In this document: positions 1 through 15,970 of the stretch, in pieces
Position numbering within the stretch: position 1 is the stretch's first letter
How the letters are laid out: each line of letters opens with the position of its first letter
NCBI GenBank assembly: GCA_946800325.1
Contig: CAMPEJ010000015.1
Coordinates: forward strand, 186,001 to 250,000
Source: Luzula sylvatica
Lineage: Eukaryota > Streptophyta > Magnoliopsida > Poales > Juncaceae
DNA length: 64,000 nucleotides
Direction of reading: 5' to 3'
The notes under the pieces: model-generated
Databases searched by the model: none
What the model saw: the letters and a program-made list of their open reading frames with translations, nothing else
Told to the model about the DNA's origin: nothing
Position numbers and translations under genes: made by a program

Positions 1-3000
1 AAAACAATCTGTTTATGCTTTGGCGAGTTCAAATAACGTATTTTGAGATCATTTGAATCGTATCTTTTACCACATAACATTTCACCAAAATTTACAAACA
101 CTTAGAAAGTTTATTTTTCGATTCAAAACAATCTGTTTATGCTTTGGGGAGTTCAAATAACGTATTTTGAGATCATTTGAATCGTATCTTTTACTACATA
201 ACATTTCACCAAAATTTACAAACACTAAAAAAGTTTGTTTTTCGATTCAAAACAATTTGTTTATGCTTTGGCCAGTTCAAATAACGTATTTTGAGATCAT
301 TTGAATCGTATCTTTTACCACATAACATTTCACAAAAATTTAGAAACACTAAGAAAGTTTAATTTTCGATTCAAAACAATCTGTTTATGCTTTGGGGAGT
401 TCAAATAACGTATTTTGAGATCATTGGAATCGTATCTTTTACCACATAACATTTCACAAAAATTTACAAACACTAAGAAAGTTTGTTTTTCGATTCAAAA
501 CAATCTGTTTATGCTTTGGGGAGTTCAAATAACGTATTTTGAGATCATTTGAATCGTATCTTTTACTACATAACATTTCACCAAAATTTACAAACACTAA
601 GAAAGTTTGTTTTTCGATTCAAAACAATCTGTTTATGCTTTGGGGAGTTCAAATAACTTATTTTGAGATCATTTGAATCGTATCTTTTACCACATAACAT
701 TTCACCAAAATTTACAAACACTAAGAAATTTTGTTTTTCGAATCAAAACAATCTGTTCATGCTTTGGCGAGTTCAAATAACGTATTTTGAGATCATTTGA
801 ATCGTATCTTTTACCACATAACATTTCACCAAAATTTACAAACACTAAGAAAGTTTATTTTTCGATTCAAAACAATCTGTTTATGCTTTGGGGAGTTCAA
901 ATAACGTATTTTGAGATCATTTGAATCGTATCTTTTACTACATAACATTTCACCAAAATTTACAAACACTAAGAAAGTTTGTTTTTCGATTCAAAACAAT
1001 TTGTTTATGCTTTGGGGAGTTCAAATAACATATTTGTAGATCATTCGAATCGTATCTTTTACCACATAACATTTCACCAAAATTTACAAACACTAAGAAA
1101 GTTTGTTTTTCGATTCAAAACAATCTGTTTATGCTTTGGGGAGTTCAAATAACGTATTTTGAAATCATTTGAATCGTATCTTTTACTACATAACATTTGA
1201 CCAAAATTTACAAACACTAAGAAAGTTTGTTTTTCGATTCAAAACAATCTGTTTATGCTTTGGGGAGTTCAAATAACGTATTTTGAGATCATTTGATTCG
1301 TATCTTTTACCACATAACATTTCACCAAAATTTACAAACACTAAGAAAGTTTGGTTTTCGATTCAAAACAATCTATTAATGCTTTGGGGAGTTCAAATAA
1401 CGTATTTTGAGATCATTTGAATCGTATATTTTACCACATAACATTTTACCAAAATTTACAAACACTAAGAAAGTTTGTTTTTCGATTCAAAACAATATGT
1501 TTATGCTTTGGGGAGTTCAAATAACGTATTTTGAGATCATTTGAATCGTATCTTTTACCACATAACATTTCACCAAAATTTACAAACACTAAGAAAGTTT
1601 GTTTTTCGATTCAAAATAATTTGTTTATGCTTTGGGGAGTTCAAATAACGTATTTTGAGATCATTCGAATCGTATCTTTTACCACATAACATTTCACCAA
1701 AATTTACAAACACTGAGAAAGTTTGATTTTCGATTCAAAACAATCTGTTTATGCTTTGGGGAGTTCAAATAACGTATTTTGAGATCATTTGAATCGTATC
1801 TTTTACCACATAACATTTCACCAAAATTTACAAACGCTGAGAATGTTTGTTTTTCGATTCAAAACAATCTGTTTATGCTTTGGGGTGTTCAAATAACGTA
1901 TTTTGAGATCATTTGAATCGTATCTTTTACTACATAACATTTCACCAAAATTTACAAACGCTGAGAAAGTTTGTTTTTCGATTCAAAACAATCTGTTTAT
2001 GCTTTGGGGAGTTCAAATAACGTATTTTGAGATCATTTGAATCGTATCTTTTACCACATAACATTTCACCAAAATTTACAAACACTGAGAAAGTTTGATT
2101 TTCGATTCAAAACAATCTGTTTATGCTTTGGGGAGTTCAAATAACGTATTTTGAGATCATTTGATTCGTATCTTTTCCCACATAACAATTCACCAAAATT
2201 TACACACACTAAGAAAGTTTGGTTTTCGATTCAAAACAATCTATTTATGCTTTGGGGAGTTCAAATAACGTATTTTGAGATCATTTGAATCGTATATTTT
2301 ACCACATAACATTTTACCAAAATTTACAAACACTAAGAAAGTTTGTTTTTCGATTCAAAACAATCTGTTTATGCTCTGGGGAGTTCAAATAACGTATTTT
2401 GAGATCATTTGAATCGTATCTTTTACCACATAACATTTCACCAAAATTTACAAACACTAAGAAAGTTTGTTTTTCGATTCAAAACAATTTGTTTATGCTT
2501 TGGGGAGTTCAAATAACGTATCTTGAGATCATTCGAATCGTATCTTTTACCACGTAACATTTCACCAAAATTTACAAACGCTAAGAAAGTTTGTTTTTCG
2601 ATTCAAAACAATCTGTTTATGCTATGGGGAGTTCAAATAACGTATTTTGAGATCATTTGAATCGTATCTTTTACTACATAACATTTCACCAAAATTTACA
2701 AACGCTGAGAAAGTTTGTTTTTCGATTCAAAACAATCTGTTTATGCTTTGGGGAGTTCAAATAACGTATTTTGAGATCATTTGAATCGTATCTTTTACCA
2801 CATAACATTTCACCAAAATTTACAAACACTGAGAAAGTTTGATTTTCGATTCAAAACAATCTGTTTATGCTTTGGGGAGTTCAAATAACGTATTTTGAGA
2901 TCATTTGAATCGTATCTTTTACCACATAACATTTCACCAAACTTTACAAACACTAAGAAAGTTTGTTTTTCGATTCAAAACAATCTGTTTATGCTTTGGG

Positions 3001-6000
3001 GAGTTCAAATAACGTATTTTGAGATCATTTGAATCGTATCTTTTACCACATAACATTTCACCAAAATTTACAAACACTAAGAAAGTTTAATTTTCGATTC
3101 AAAACAATCTGTTTATGCTTTGGGGAGTTCAAATAACGTATTTTGAGATCATTGGATTCGTATCTTTTACCACATAACATTTCACCAAAATTTACAAACA
3201 CTAAGAAAGTTTGTTTTTCGATTCAAAACAATTTGTTTATGCTTTGGGGAGTTCAAATAACATATTTGTAGATCATTCGAATCGTATCTTTTACCACATA
3301 ACATTTCACCAAAATTTACAAACACTAAGAAAGTTTGTTTTTCGATTCAAAACAATCTGTTTGTGCTTTGGGGAGTTCAAATAACGTATTTTGAGATCAT
3401 TTGAATCGTATCTTTTACTACATAACATTTCACCAAAATTTACAAACACTAAGAAAGTTTGTTTTTCGATTCAAAACAATCTGTTTATGCTTTGGGGAGT
3501 TCAAATAACGTATTTTGAGATCATTGGAATCGTATCTTTTACCACATAACATTTCACCAAAATTTACAAACACTAAGAAAGTTTGTTTTTCGATTCAAAA
3601 CAATCTGTTTATGCTTTGGGGAGTTCAAATAACGTATTTTGAGATCATTCGAATCGTATCTTTTACCACATAACATTTCACCAAAATTTACAAACACTAA
3701 GAAAGTTTGTTTTTCGATTCAAAACAATCTGTTTATGCTTTGGGGAGTTCAAATAACGTATTTTGAGATCATTGGAATCGTATCTTTTACTACAAAACAT
3801 TTCACCAAAATTTACAAACACTAAGAAAGTTTGTTTTTCGATTCAAAACAATCTGTTTATGCTTTGGGGAGTTCAAATAACTTATTTTGAGATCATTTGA
3901 ATCGTATCTTTTACCACATAACATTTCACCAAACTTTACAAACACTAAGAAATTTTGTTTTTCGATTCAAAACAATTTGTTTATGCTTTGGGGAGTTCAA
4001 ATAACATATTTGTAGATCATTCGAATCGTATCTTTTACCACATAACATTTCACCAAAATTTACAAACACTAAGAAAGTTTGTTTTTCGATTCAAAACAAT
4101 CTGTTTATGCTTTGGGGAGTTCAAATAACGTATTTTGAGATCATTGGAATCGTATCTTTTACCACATAACATTTCACAAAAATTTACAAACACTAAGAAA
4201 GTTTGTTTTTCGATTCAAAACAATCTGTTTATGCTTTGGGGAGTTCAAATAACGTATTTTGAGATCATTTGAATCGTATCTTTTACCACATAACATTTTA
4301 CCAAAATTTACAAACACTAAGAAAGTTTGTTTTTCGATTCAAAACAATTTGTTTATGCTTTGGCGAGTTCAAATAACGTATTTTGAGATCATTTGAATCG
4401 TATCTTTTACCACATAACATTTCACAAAAATTTAGAAACACTAAGAAAGTTTAATTTTCGATTCAAAACAATCTTAAGAAAGTTTGTTTTTCGATTCAAA
4501 ACAATCTGTTTATGCTTTGGGGAGTTCAAATAACGTATTTTGAGATCATTGGAATCGTATCTTTTACTACAAAACATTTCACCAAAATTTACAAACACTA
4601 AGAAAGTTTGTTTTTCGATTCAAAACAATCTGTTTATGCTTTGGGGAGTTCAAATAACTTATTTTGAGATCATTTGAATCGTATCTTTTACCACATAACA
4701 TTTCACCAAACTTTACAAACACTAAGAAATTTTGTTTTTCGATTCAAAACAATCTGTTTATGCTTTGGCGAGTTCAAATAACGTATTTTGAGATCATTTG
4801 AATCGTATCTTTTACCACATAACATTTCACCAAAATTTACAAACACTAAGAAAGTTTATTTTTCGATTCAAAACAATCTGTTTATGCTTTGGGGAGTTCA
4901 AATAACGTATTTTGAGATCATTTGAATCGTATCTTTTACTAGATAACATTTCACCAAAATTTACAAACACTAAGAAAGTTTGTTTTTCGATTCAAAACAA
5001 TCTGTTTATGCTTTGGGGAGTTCAAATAACTTATCTTGAGATCATTTGAATCGTATCTTTTACCACATAACATTTCACCAAACTTTACAAACACTAAGAA
5101 ATTTTGTTTTTCGATTCAAAACAATCTGTTTATGCTTTGGCGAGTTCAAATAACGTATTTTGAGATCATTTGAATCGTATCTTTTACCACATAACATTTC
5201 ACCAAAATTTACAAACACTAAGAAAGTTTATTTTTCGATTCAAAACAATCTGTTTATGCTTTGGGGAGTTCAAATAACGTATTTTGAGATCATTTGAATC
5301 GTATCTTTTACTACATAACATTTCACCAAAATTTACAAACACTAAAAAAGTTTGTTTTTCGATTCAAAACAATTTGTTTATGCTTTGGCGAGTTCAAATA
5401 ACGTATTTTGAGATCATTTGAATCGTATCTTTTACCACATAACATTTCACAAAAATTAAGAAACACTAAGAAAGTTTAATTTTCGATTCAAAACAATCTG
5501 TTTATGCTTTGGGGATTTCAAATAACGTATTTTGAGATCATTGGAATCGTATCTTTTACCACATAACATTTCACAAAAATTTACAAACACTAAGAAAGTT
5601 TGTTTTTCGATTCAAAACAATCTGTTTATGCTTTGGGGAGTTCAAATAACGTATTTTGAGATCATTTGAATCGTATCTTTTACTACATAACATTTCACCA
5701 AAATTTACAAACACTAAGAAAGTTTGTTTTTCGATTCAAAACAATCTGTTTATGCTTTGGGGAGTTCAAATAACTTATTTTGAGATCATTTGAATCGTAT
5801 CTTTTACAACATAACATTTCACCAAACTTTACAAACACTAAGAAATTTTGTTTTTCGATTCAAAACAATCTGTTTATACTTTGGCGAGTTCAAATAACGT
5901 ATTTTGAGATCATTTGAATCGTATCTTTTACCACATAACATTTCACCAAAATTTACAAACACTAAGAAAGTTTATTTTTCGATTCAAAACAATCTGTTTA

Positions 6001-6500
6001 TGCTTTGGGGAGTTCAAATAACGTATTTTGAGATCATTTGAATCGTATCTTTCACAACATAACATTTCACCAAAATTTACAAACACTAACAAAGTTTGTT
6101 TTTCGATTCAAAACAATTTGTTTATGCTTTGGGGAGTTCAAATAACATATTTGTAGATCATTCGAATCGTATCTTTTACCACATAACATTTCACCAAAAT
6201 TTACAAACACTAAGAAAGTTTGTTTTTCGATTCAAAACAATCTGTTTATGCTTTGGGGAGTTCAAATAACGTATTTTGAGATCATTGGAATCGTATCTTT
6301 TACTACAAAACATTTCACCAAAATTTACAAACACTAAGAAAGTTTGTTTTTCGATTCAAAACAATCTGTTTATGCTTTGGGGAGTTCAAATAACTTATTT
6401 TGAGATCATTTGAATCGTATCTTTTACCACATAACATTTCACCAAACTTTACAAACACTAAGAAATTTTGTTTTTCGATTCAAAACAATTTGTTTATGCT
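1..6500. repeat. Family A block with irregular higher-order order
   Basis: All monomers are 124 bp except one fragment at 4469. Variant order is partly repetitive. The tggttttcg variant recurs at 1353 and 2221 (868 bp, 7 monomers). The aacatatttgtag variant occurs at 1029, 3261, 4005, 6146 and 6518. The order of variants around 1029-1900 resembles that of 11850-12700, so this block is related to the later 17-mer HOR. No gene is seen. Confidence 0.8.
4469..4501. repeat. Truncated 33-bp monomer
   Basis: The sequence passes from aaaacaatc directly into ttaagaaagtttg, so successive landmark C bases are 33 bp apart (4469 to 4502) instead of 124. This is a 91-bp internal deletion, and the only large break in the phase of family A before 53741. 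It shifts the register of everything to its right. Confidence 0.9.
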
Positions 6501-9500
6501 TTGGGGAGTTCAAATAACATATTTGTAGATCATTCGAATCGTACCTTTTACCACATAACATTTCACCAAAATTTACAAACACTAAGAAAGTTTGTTTTTC
6601 GATTCAAAACAATCTGTTTGTGCTTTGGGGAGTTCAAATAACGTATTTTGAGATCATTTGAATCGTATCTTTTACTACATAACATTTCACCAAAATTTAC
6701 AAACACTAAGAAAGTTTGTTTTTCGATTCAAAACAATCTGTTTATGCTTTGGGGAGTTCAAATAACGTATTTTGAGATCATTTGAATCGTATCTTTTACC
6801 ACATAACATTTCAACAAAATTTACAAACACTAAGAAAGTTTGTTTTTCGATTCAAAACAATCTGTTTATGCTTTGGGGAGTTCAAATAACGTATTTTGAG
6901 ATCATTGGAATCGTATCTTTTACCACATAACATTTCACAAAAATTTACAAACACTAAGAAAGTTTGTTTTTCGATTCAAAACAATCTGTTTATGCTTTGG
7001 GGAGTTCAAATAACGTATTTTGAGATCATTTGAATCGTATCTTTCACTACATAACATTTCACCAAAATTTACAAACACTAACAAAGTTTGTTTTTCGATT
7101 CAAAACAATTTGTTTATGCTTTGGGGAGTTCAAATAACATATTTGTAGATCATTCGAATCGTATCTTTTACCACATAACATTTCACCAAAATTTACAAAC
7201 ACTAAGAAAGTTTGTTTTTCGATTCAAAACAATCTGTTTATGCTTTGGGGAGTTCAAATAACGTATTTTGAGATCATTTGAATCGTATCTTTTACCACAT
7301 AACATTTCACCAAAATTTACAAACACTAAGAAAGTTTGTTTTTCGATTCAAAACAATCTGTTTATGCTTTGGGGAGTTCAAATAACGTATTTTGAGATCA
7401 TTGGAATCGTATCTTTTACCACATAACATTTCACAAAAATTTACAAACACTAAGAAAGTTTGTTTTTCGATTCAAAACAATCTGTTTATGCTTTGGGGAG
7501 TTCAAATAACGTATTTTGAGATCATTTGAATCGTATCTTTTACCACATAACATTTTACCAAAATTTACAAACACTAAGAAAGTTTGTTTTTCGATTCAAA
7601 ACAATTTGTTTATGCTTTGGCGAGTTCAAATAACGTATTTTGAGATCATTTGAATCGTATCTTTTACCACATAACATTTCACAAAAATTTAGAAACACTA
7701 AGAAAGTTTAATTTTCGATTCAAAACAATCTGGTTATGCTTTGGGGAGTTCAAATAACGTATTTTGAGATCATTCGAATCGTATCTTTTACCACATAACA
7801 TTTCACCAAAATTTACAAACACTAAGAAAGTTTGTTTTTCGATTCAAAACAATCTGTTTATGCTTTGGGGAGTTCAAATAACGTATTTTGAGATCATTGG
7901 AATCGTATCTTTTACTACAAAACATTTCACCAAAATTTACAAACACTAAGAAAGTTTGTTTTTCGATTCAAAACAATCTGTTTATGCTTTGGGGAGTTCA
8001 AATAACTTATTTTGAGATCATTTGAATCGTATCTTTTACCACATAACATTTCACCAAACTTTACAAACACTAAGAAATTTTGTTTTTCGATTCAAAACAA
8101 TCTGTTTATGCTTTGGCGAGTTCAAATAACCTATTTTTAGATCATTTGAATCGTATCTTTTACCACATAACATTTCACCAAAATTTACAAACACTAAGAA
8201 AGTTTATTTTTCGATTCAAAACAATCTGTTTATGCTTTGGGGAGTTCAAATAACGTATTTTGAGATCATTTGAATCGTATCTTTTACTACATAACATTTC
8301 ACCAAAATTTACAAACACTAAGAAAGTTTGTTTTTCGATTCAAAACAATCTGTTTATGCTTTGGGGAGTTCAAATAACTTATTTTGAGATCATTTGAATC
8401 GTATCTTTTACCACATAACATTTCACCAAACTTTACAAACACTAAGAAATTTTGTTTTTCGATTCAAAACAATCTGTTTATGCTTTGGCGAGTTCAAATA
8501 ACGTATTTTGAGATCATTTGAATCGTATCTTTTACCACATAACATTTCACCAAAATTTACAAACACTAAGAAAGTTTATTTTTCGATTCAAAACAATCTG
8601 TTTATGCTTTGGGGAGTTCAAATAACGTATTTTGAGATCATTTGAATCGTATCTTTTACTACATAACATTTCACCAAAATTTACAAACACTAAAAAAGTT
8701 TGTTTTTCGATTCAAAACAATTTGTTTATGCTTTGGCGAGTTCAAATAACGTATTTTGAGATCATTTTAATCGTATCTTTTACCACATAACATTTCACAA
8801 AAATTTAGAAACACTAAGAAAGTTTAATTTTCGATTCAAAACAATTTGTTTATGCTTTGGGGAGTTCAAATAACATATTTGTAGATCATTCGAATCGTAC
8901 CTTTTAACACATAACATTTCACCAAAATTTACAAACACTAAGAAAGTTTGTTTTTCGATTCAAAACAATCTGTTTGTGCTTTGGGGAGTTCAAATAACGT
9001 ATTTTGAGATCATTTGAATCGTATCTTTTACTACATAACATTTCACCAAAATTTACAAACACTAAGAAAGTTTGTTTTTCGATTCAAAACAATATGTTTA
9101 TGCTTTGGGGAGTTCAAATAACGTATTTTGAGATCATTTGAATCGTATCTTTTACCACATAACATTTCACCAAAATTTACAAACACTAAGAAAGTTTGTT
9201 TTTCGATTCAAAACAATCTGTTTATGCTTTGGGGAGTTCAAATAACGTATTTTGAGATCATTGGAATCGTATCTTTTACCACATAACATTTCACAAAAAT
9301 TTACAAACACTAAGAAAGTTTGTTTTTCGATTCAAAACAATCTGTTTATGCTTTGGGGAGTTCAAATAACGTATTTTGAGATCATTTGAATCGTATCTTT
9401 CACTACATAACATTTCACCAAAATTTACAAACACTAACAAAGTTTGTTTTTCGATTCAAAACAATTTGTTTATGCTTTGGGGAGTTCAAATAACATATTT

Positions 9501-11850
9501 GTAGATCATTCGAATCGTATCTTTTACCACATAAAATTTCACCAAAATTTACAAACACTAAGAAAGTTTGTTTTTCGATTCAAAACAATCTGTTTATGCT
9601 TTGGGGAGTTCAAATAACGTATTTTGAGATCATTTGAATCGTATCTTTTACCACATAACATTTCACCAAAATTTACAAACACTAAGAAAGTTTGTTTTTC
9701 GATTCAAAACAATCTGTTTATGCTTTGGGGAGTTCAAATAACGTATTTTGAGATCATTGGAATCGTATCTTTTACCACATAACATTTCACAAAAATTTAC
9801 AAACACTAAGAAAGTTTGTTTTTCGATTCAAAACAATCTGTTTATGCTTTGGTGAGTTCAAATAACGTATTTTGAGATCATTTGAATCGTATCTTTTACC
9901 ACATAACATTTTACCAAAATTTACAAACACTAAGAAAGTTTGTTTTTCGATTCAAAACAATTTGTTTATGCTTTGGCGAGTTCAAATAACGTATTTTGAG
10001 ATCATTTGAATCGTATCTTTTACCACATAACATTTCACAAAAATTTAGAAACACTAAGAAAGTTTAATTTTCGATTCAAAACAATCTGGTTATGCTTTGG
10101 GGAGTTCAAATAACGTATTTTGAGATCATTCGAATCGTATCTTTTACCACATAACATTTCACCAAAATTTACAAACACTAAGAAAGTTTGTTTTTCGATT
10201 CAAAACAATCTGTTTATGCTTTGGGGAGTTCAAATAACGTATTTTGAGATCATTGGAATCGTATCTTTTACTACAAAACATTTCACCAAAATTTACAAAC
10301 ACTAAGAAAGTTTGTTTTTCGATTCAAAACAATCTGTTTATGCTTTGGGGAGTTCAAATAACTTATTTTGAGATCATTTGAATCGTATCTTTTACCACAT
10401 AACATTTCACCAAACTTTACAAACACTAAGAAATTTTGTTTTTCGATTCAAAACAATCTGTTTATGCTTTGGCGAGTTCAAATAACCTATTTTTAGATCA
10501 TTTGAATCGTATCTTTTACCACATAACATTTCACCAAAATTTACAAACACTAAGAAAGTTTATTTTTCGATTCAAAACAATCTGTTTATGCTTTGGGGAG
10601 TTCAAATAACGTATTTTGAGATCATTTGAATCGTATCTTTTACTACATAACATTTCACCAAAATTTACAAACACTAAGAAAGTTTGTTTTTCGATTCAAA
10701 ACAATCTGTTTATGCTTTGGGGAGTTCAAATAACTTATTTTGAGATCATTTGAATCGTATCTTTTACCACATAACATTTCACCAAACTTTACAAACACTA
10801 AGAAATTTTGTTTTTCGATTCAAAACAATCTGTTTATGCTTTGGCGAGTTCAAATAACGTATTTTGAGATCATTTGAATCGTATCTTTTACCACATAACA
10901 TTTCACCAAAATTTACAAACACTAAGAAAGTTTATTTTTCGATTCAAAACAATCTGTTTATGCTTTGGGGAGTTCAAATAACGTATTTTGAGATCATTTG
11001 AATCGTATCTTTTACTACATAACATTTCACCAAAATTTACAAACACTAAAAAAGTTTGTTTTTCGATTCAAAACAATTTGTTTATGCTTTGGCGAGTTCA
11101 AATAACGTATTTTGAGATCATTTGAATCGTATCTTTTACCACATAACATTTCACAAAAATTTAGAAACACTAAGAAAGTTTAATTTTCGATTCAAAACAA
11201 TCTGTTTATGCTTTGGGTATTTCAAATAACGTATTTTGAGATCATTGGAATCGTATCTTTTACCACATAACATTTCACAAAAATTTACAAACACTAAGAA
11301 AGTTTGTTTTTCGATTCAAAACAATCTGTTTATGCTTTGGGGAGTTCAAATAACGTATTTTGAGATCATTTGAATCGTATCTTTTACTACATAACATTTC
11401 ACCAAAATTTACAAACACTAAGAAAGTTTGTTTTTCGATTCAAAACAATCTGTTTATGCTTTGGGGAGTTCAAATAACTTATTTTGAGATCATTTGAATC
11501 GTATCTTTTACCACATAACATTTCACCAAACTTTACAAACACTAAGAAATTTTGTTTTTCGATTCAAAACAATCTGTTTATGCTTTGGCGAGTTCAAATA
11601 ACGTATTTTGAGATCATTTGAATCGTATCTTTTACCACATAACATTTCACCAAAATTTACAAACACTAAGAAAGTTTATTTTTCGATTCAAAACAATCTG
11701 TTTATGCTTTGGGGAGTTCAAATAACGTATTTTGAGATCATTTGAATCGTATCTTTCACTACATAACATTTCACCAAAATTTACAAACACTAAGAAAGTT
11801 TGTTTTTCGATTCAAAACAATTTGTTTATGCTTTGGGGAGTTCAAATAAC
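6400..11850. repeat. 19-monomer higher-order repeat (2356 bp), about two copies
   Basis: Rare variants recur exactly 2356 bp (19 x 124) apart: gtacctttta at 6541 and 8897, aacatatttgtag at 6518/8874 and 7138/9494/11850, aacctatttttag at 8131 and 10487, tctggttatgc near 7730 and 10087, and tttcactac at 9398 and 11754. Boundaries are approximate. The blocks differ by scattered substitutions only. Confidence 0.85.
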
Positions 11851-14800
11851 ATATTTGTAGATCATTCGAATCGTATCTTTTACCACATAACATTTCACCA
11901 AAATTTACAAACACTAAGAAAGTTTGTTTTTCGATTCAAAACAATCTGTTTATGCTTTGGGGAGTTCAAATAACGTATTTTGAGATCATTTGAATCGAAT
12001 CTTTTACTACATAACATTTGACCAAAATTTACAAACACTAAGAAAGTTTGTTTTTCGATTCAAAACAATCTGTTTATGCTTTGGGGAGTTCAAATAACGT
12101 ATTTTGAGATCATTTGATTCGTATCTTTTACCACATAACATTTCACCAAAATTTACAAACACTAAGAAAGTTTGGTTTTCGATTCAAAACAATCTATTTA
12201 TGCTTTGGGGAGTTCAAATAACGTATTTTGAGATCATTTGAATCGTATATTTTACCACATAACATTTTACCAAAATTTACAAACACTAAGAAAGTTTGTT
12301 TTTCGATTCAAAACAATCTGTTTATGCTTTGGGGAGTTCAAATAACGTATTTTGAGATCATTTGAATCGTATCTTTTACCACATAACATTTCACCAAAAT
12401 TTACAAACACTAAGAAAGTTTGTTTTTCGATTCAAAATAATTTGTTTATGCTTTGGGGAGTTCAAATAACGTATTTTGAGATCATTCGAATCGTATCTTT
12501 TACCACATAACATTTCACCAAAATTTACAAATACTGAGAAAGTTTGATTTTCGATTCAAAACAATCTGTTTATGCTTTGGGGAGTTCAAATAACATATTT
12601 TGAGATCATTTGAATCGTATCTTTTACTACATAACATTTCACCAAAATTTACAAACGCTGATAAAGTTTGTTTTTCGATTCAAAACAATCTGTTTATGCT
12701 TTGGGGAGTTCAAATAACGTATTTTGAGATCATTTGAATCGTATCTTTTACTACATAACATTTCACCAAAATTTACAAACGCTGAGAAAGTTTGTTTTTC
12801 GATTCAAAACAATCTGTTTATGCTTTGGGGAGTTCAAATAACTTATTTTGAGATCATTTGAATCGTATCTTTTACCACATAACATTTCACCAAAATTTAC
12901 AAACACTGAGAAAGTTTGATTTTCGATTCAAAACAATCTGTTTATGCTTTGGGGAGTTCAAATAACGTATTTTGAGATCATTTGATTCGTATCTTTTACC
13001 ACATAACATTTCACCAAAATTTACAAACACTAAGAAAGTTTGGATTTCGATTCAAAACAATCTATTTATGCTTTGGGGAGTTCAAATAACGTATTTTGAG
13101 ATCATTTGAATCGTATATTTTACCACATAACATTTTACCAAAATTTACAAACACTAAGAAAGTTTGTTTTTCGATTCAAAACAATCTGTTAATGCTTTGG
13201 GGAGTTCAAATAACGTATTTTGAGATCATTTGAATCGTATCTTTTACCACATAACATTTCACCAAAATTTACAAACACTAAGAAAGTTTGTTTTTCGATT
13301 CAAAACAATTTGTTTATGCTTTGGGGAGTTCAAATAACGTATTTTGAGATCATTCGAATCGTATCTTTTACCACATAACATTTCACCAAAATTTACAAAC
13401 ACTAAGAAAGTTTGTTTTTCGATTCAAAACAATTTGTTTATGCTTTGGGGAGTTCAAATAACGTATTTTTAGATCATTCGAATCGTATCTTTTACCACGT
13501 AACATTTCACCAAAATTTACAAACGCTAAGAAAGTTTGTTTTTCGATTCAAAACAATCTGTTTATGCTTTGGGGAGTTCAAATAACGTATTTTGAGATCA
13601 TTTGAATCGTATCTTTTACTACATAACATTTCACCAAAATTTACAAACGCTGAGAAAGTTTGTTTTTCGATTCAAAACAATCTGTTTATACTTTGGGGAG
13701 TTCAAATAACGTATTTTGAGATCATTTGAATCGTATCTTTTACCACATACCATTTCACCAAAATTTACAAACACTGAGAAAGTTTGATTTTCGATTCAAA
13801 ACAATCTGTTTATGCTTTGGGGAGTTCAAATAACGTATTTTGAGATCATTTGAATCGTATCTTTCACTACATAACATTTCACCAAAATTTACAAACACTA
13901 AGAAAGTTTGTTTTTCGATTCAAAACAATTTGTTTATGCTTTGGGGAGTTCAAATAACATATTTGTAGATCATTTGAATCGTATCTTTTACCACATAACA
14001 TTTCACCAAAATTTACAAACACTAAGAAAGTTTGTTTTTCGATTCAAAACAATCTGTTTATGCTTTGGGGAGTTCAAATAACGTATTTTGAGATCATTTG
14101 AATCGAATCTTTTACTACATAACATTTGACCAAAATTTACAAACACTAAGAAAGTTTGTTTTTCGATTCAAAACAATCTGTTTATGCTTTGGGGAGTTCA
14201 AATAACGTATTTTGAGATCATTTGATTCGTATCTTTTACCACATAACATTTCACCAAAATTTACAAACACTAAGAAAGTTTGGTTTTCGATTCAAAACAA
14301 TCTATTTATGCTTTGGGGAGTTCAAATAACGTATTTTGAGATCATTTGAATCGTATATTTTACCACATAACATTTTACCAAAATTTACAAACACTAAGAA
14401 AGTTTGTTTTTCGATTCAAAACAATCTGTTTGTGCTTTGGGGAGTTCAAATAACGTATTTTGAGATCATTTGAATCGTATCTTTTACCACATAACATTTC
14501 ACCAAAATTTACAAACACTAAGAAAGTTTGTTTTTCGATTCAAAATAATTTGTTTATGCTTTGGGGAGTTCAAATAACGTATTTTGAGATCATTCGAATC
14601 GTATCTTTTACCACATAACATTTCACCAAAATTTACAAATACTGAGAAAGTTTGATTTTCGATTCAAAACAATCTGTTTATGCTTTGGGGAGTTCAAATA
14701 ACATATTTTGAGATCATTTGAATCGTATCTTTTACTACATAACATTTCACCAAAATTTACAAACGCTGATAAACTTTGTTTTTCGATTCAAAACAATCTG

Positions 14801-15970
14801 TTTATGCTTTGGGGAGTTCAAATAACGTATTTTGAGATCATTTGAATCGTATCTTTTACTACATAACATTTCACCAAAATTTACAAACGCTGAGAAAGTT
14901 TGTTTTTCGATTCAAAACAATCTGTTTATGCTTTGGGGAGTTCAAATAACGTATTTTGAGATCATTTGAATCGTATCTTTTACCACATAACATTTCACCA
15001 AAATTTACAAACACTGAGAAAGTTTGATTTTCGATTCAAAACAATCTGTTTATGCTTTGGGGAGTTCAAATAACGTATTTTGAGATCATTTGATTCGTAT
15101 CTTTTACCACATAACATTTCACCAAAATTTACAAACACTAAGAAAGTTTGGTTTTCGATTCAAAACAATCTATTTATGCTTTGGGGAGTTCAAATAACGT
15201 ATTTTGAGATCATTTGAATCGTATATTTTACCACATAACATTTTACCAAAATTTACAAACACTAAGAAAGTTTGTTTTTCGATTCAAAACAATCTGTTAA
15301 TGCTTTGGGGAGTTCAAATAACGTATTTTGAGATCATTTGAATCGTATCTTTTACCACATAACATTTCACCAAAATTTACAAACACTAAGAAAGTTTGTT
15401 TTTCGATTCAAAACAATTTGTTTATGCTTTGGGGAGTTCAAATAACGTATTTTGAGATCATTCGAATCGTATCTTTTACCACATAACATTTCACCAAAAT
15501 TTACAAACACTAAGAAAGTTTGTTTTTCGATTCAAAACAATTTGTTTATGCTTTGGGGAGTTCAAATAACGTATTTTGAGATCATTCGAATCGTATCTTT
15601 TACCACGTAACATTTCACCAAAATTTACAAACGCTAAGAAAGTTTGTTTTTCGATTCAAAACAATCTGTTTATGCTTTGGGGAGTTCAAATAACGTATTT
15701 TGAGATCATTTGAATCGTATCTTTTACTACATAACATTTCACCAAAATTTACAAACGCTGAGAAAGTTTGTTTTTCGATTCAAAACAATCTGTTTATACT
15801 TTGGGGAGTTCAAATAACGTATTTTGAGATCATTTGAATCGTATCTTTTACCACATACCATTTCACCAAAATTTACAAACACTGAGAAAGTTTGATTTTC
15901 GATTCAAAACAATCTGTTTATGCTTTGGGGAGTTCAAATAACGTATTTTGAGATCATTTGAATCGTATCT
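11750..15970. repeat. 17-monomer higher-order repeat (2108 bp), two copies
   Basis: Recurring variants 2108 bp apart: tttcactac at 11754/13862, aacatatttgtag at 11850/13958, aatcgaatc at 11993/14101, aaatactgag near 12531/14639 and ccacatacc at 13743/15851. The copies differ at a few bases, for example tggatttcg near 13040 against tggttttcg in the other copy. They are very similar by eye, implying recent duplication. Confidence 0.88.
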